A stretch of 64,000 nucleotides of DNA from SHZL01 sp963708905. GTDB lineage: Bacteria > Pseudomonadota > Gammaproteobacteria > Xanthomonadales > SZUA-36. The notes beneath the pieces are model-generated. The model searched no databases, was not told the DNA's origin, and was given only the letters and a program-made list of their open reading frames with translations. A program made the translations under genes and the position numbers. The stretch covers positions 1 through 64,000 of the forward strand of contig CAVPUV010000026.1 in assembly GCA_963708905.1 (NCBI GenBank), read 5' to 3'. Positions 62,890 through 64,000 of the stretch are shown here, piece by piece. Each line of letters begins with the position of its first letter. The stretch's first letter is position 1.

Positions 62890-64000
62890 GTGATCAGGAA
62901 ACTTATTCACTTCACCTTTGCGGTATTGTTGACTGGGGCGGTGGCGGCACAGGACGTGTCATTGCGCTCCGATCACCCTGACCGTTATGTCGTGGTTAAA
63001 GGCGATACCTTATGGGATATTTCAGGCCGTTTCCTGGATAAACCCTGGCAATGGCCTGCGATCTGGCAAGCGAACCCGCAAATCGAAAATCCCCACCTGA
63101 TTTACCCTGGCGATGTCATTTCGCTGGTGTATGTGGATGGGGTTCCCCAATTGAGACTAAGCCGCGGCGACTCTGACACCGTCAAGTTGAGTCCCGCGAT
63201 TCGTATTGTGGACAAGAAAGAACCAATCAATGCCATACCATTGGAATCGATCGAGCCTTTCTTGCGTAACATGCGTATTGTCTCCCCCAGTGAGTTCGCC
63301 ACTCTTCCTTATATTGTGGCTAACCAGGAAGACCGGTTAACGGCCACCTATTCCGATCAAACCTATGCGCGTGGTCTGTCTGCGGGAGTAGGTGATGAAC
63401 TCGTCGTGGCCCGTGTTTTAAGCATCTATGACCAGGTGGGAGAAGGGGATGAAATCCGCCGGGTGCTGCCCAAGGAGCATTGGAAACAGGTTCCCAATAT
63501 AAGGGACCCCAATAAGACCTTGTGGAACGACACACTGCCCTGGAACCGCCGGCCGAAAAACCCCGTCGCTTACGAACTGGTTGAAGTCAGTCGCGTTCGT
63601 GTGGCCAAGGCCGGGGAGATTTCCGTCCTGGATATTATCCGCGATCGTACAGAAGTCAAAGAAGGCGACTTTATACTGCCAATAGAGGAATACGGGTATG
63701 ACAGCACATTCTTCCCGCATGCCATGGACAGCGTGCCGCAGGGCCTGCGAATCCTGGCCACGAAAGATGCGCTGAAAGGTGTCGGCACATACCAGATTGT
63801 GGCTATGAGCGGTGGTACACGCCAGGGCGTGGAATCCGGCCATGTTTTCTCGGTATTCCGCCCGGGTCTAACGGTGGACGACCGCACCGCTTACCGTTAT
63901 GGCAGTTTTGCCAAAGATAGCGAGGTCACTTTGCCGGACACGTATCATGCCCTGGTGATGGTGTTTCGTTCGTTCGATGACATCAGCTATGCCATGGTCA
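62890..64000 (+). CDS. Secreted LysM-domain protein (runs off the right edge)
   Basis: GTG 62890 has AGGAAGGAA just upstream and opens a signal peptide (LIHFTFAVLLTGAVAAQ). A single LysM domain follows (YVVVKGDTLWDISGRFLDKP, WPAIWQANPQIENPHLIYPG). The remaining 290 codons in the window are a beta-rich region (IRIVDKKEPINAIPLESI, YIVANQEDRLTATYSDQTYA, GGTRQGVESGHVFSVFRPGL) typical of the LysM proteins encoded divergently from def in gammaproteobacteria. No stop occurs before 64000. The protein probably binds peptidoglycan; detailed function unknown. Confidence 0.88.
   Translation, partial: MIRKLIHFTFAVLLTGAVAAQDVSLRSDHPDRYVVVKGDTLWDISGRFLDKPWQWPAIWQANPQIENPHLIYPGDVISLVYVDGVPQLRLSRGDSDTVKLSPAIRIVDKKEPINAIPLESIEPFLRNMRIVSPSEFATLPYIVANQEDRLTATYSDQTYARGLSAGVGDELVVARVLSIYDQVGEGDEIRRVLPKEHWKQVPNIRDPNKTLWNDTLPWNRRPKNPVAYELVEVSRVRVAKAGEISVLDIIRDRTEVKEGDFILPIEEYGYDSTFFPHAMDSVPQGLRILATKDALKGVGTYQIVAMSGGTRQGVESGHVFSVFRPGLTVDDRTAYRYGSFAKDSEVTLPDTYHALVMVFRSFDDISYAMV

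Overview
The window looks like a chromosomal segment of a gammaproteobacterium with roughly 55-60% GC. The right third carries the conserved order def-fmt-rsmB-DUF4390-ntrY-ntrX-trkA next to a LysM gene, plus uppP and a glnA-glnL-glnG nitrogen block. The long run of TolB-like/TPR membrane proteins is the sort of family expanded in marine benthic lineages such as Woeseiales; that placement is inference. About ten single-base frameshifts interrupt otherwise well-preserved reading frames, including the housekeeping genes fmt and rsmB. They are more likely sequencing or assembly indels than decay, so broken genes are annotated across their whole repaired span.

Layout. (1) 379-14269, plus strand: an envelope cluster of a TPR protein with a TonB-like C-terminus, two lipoproteins, a TPR membrane protein, a PEGA/FGE-fold protein, a small secreted protein, a MotA/TolQ/ExbB-like channel, an actin/Hsp70-like protein with an FHA-like tail, two membrane-anchored vWA proteins, two lipoproteins and an M48 peptidase. 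(2) 33206-14310, minus strand: a secreted TPR-CHAT protein followed by seven tandem paralogs with three membrane helices, a TolB-like domain and TPRs, mostly overlapping by 4 bases. (3) 33259-41505, plus strand, divergent from (2): two more membrane-anchored vWA proteins, an FHA protein, a second MotA/ExbB-like channel, a protease-fold/FHA protein, a pseudokinase-FGE protein and a lipoprotein. (4) 44231-41512, minus strand: a MORN-like lipoprotein and a secreted protein. (5) 44578-64000: ordinary chromosomal genes.

The main observation is that regions 1 and 3 each contain the same set: one MotA/ExbB-like subunit, two vWA proteins and FHA-type domains. All four vWA proteins start with a short basic tail and one transmembrane helix carrying an aspartate at residue 17, as in MotB/ExbD/TolR. 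I infer a duplicated, ion-driven stator-like machine whose periplasmic head is a vWA domain, surrounded by lipoproteins, TPR scaffolds and apparently inactive enzyme folds (pseudokinase, protease-like, FGE-like, CHAT lacking its histidine). Its function is unknown. Near-palindromic 27-30 base repeats at 215 and 44277 lie just outside the two ends of this 44-kb block.

In the core part, glnA has two NtrC-type enhancer sites and a sigma-54 promoter and is followed by a DUF4124 gene and the glnL-glnG two-component pair, giving a self-controlled nitrogen operon.
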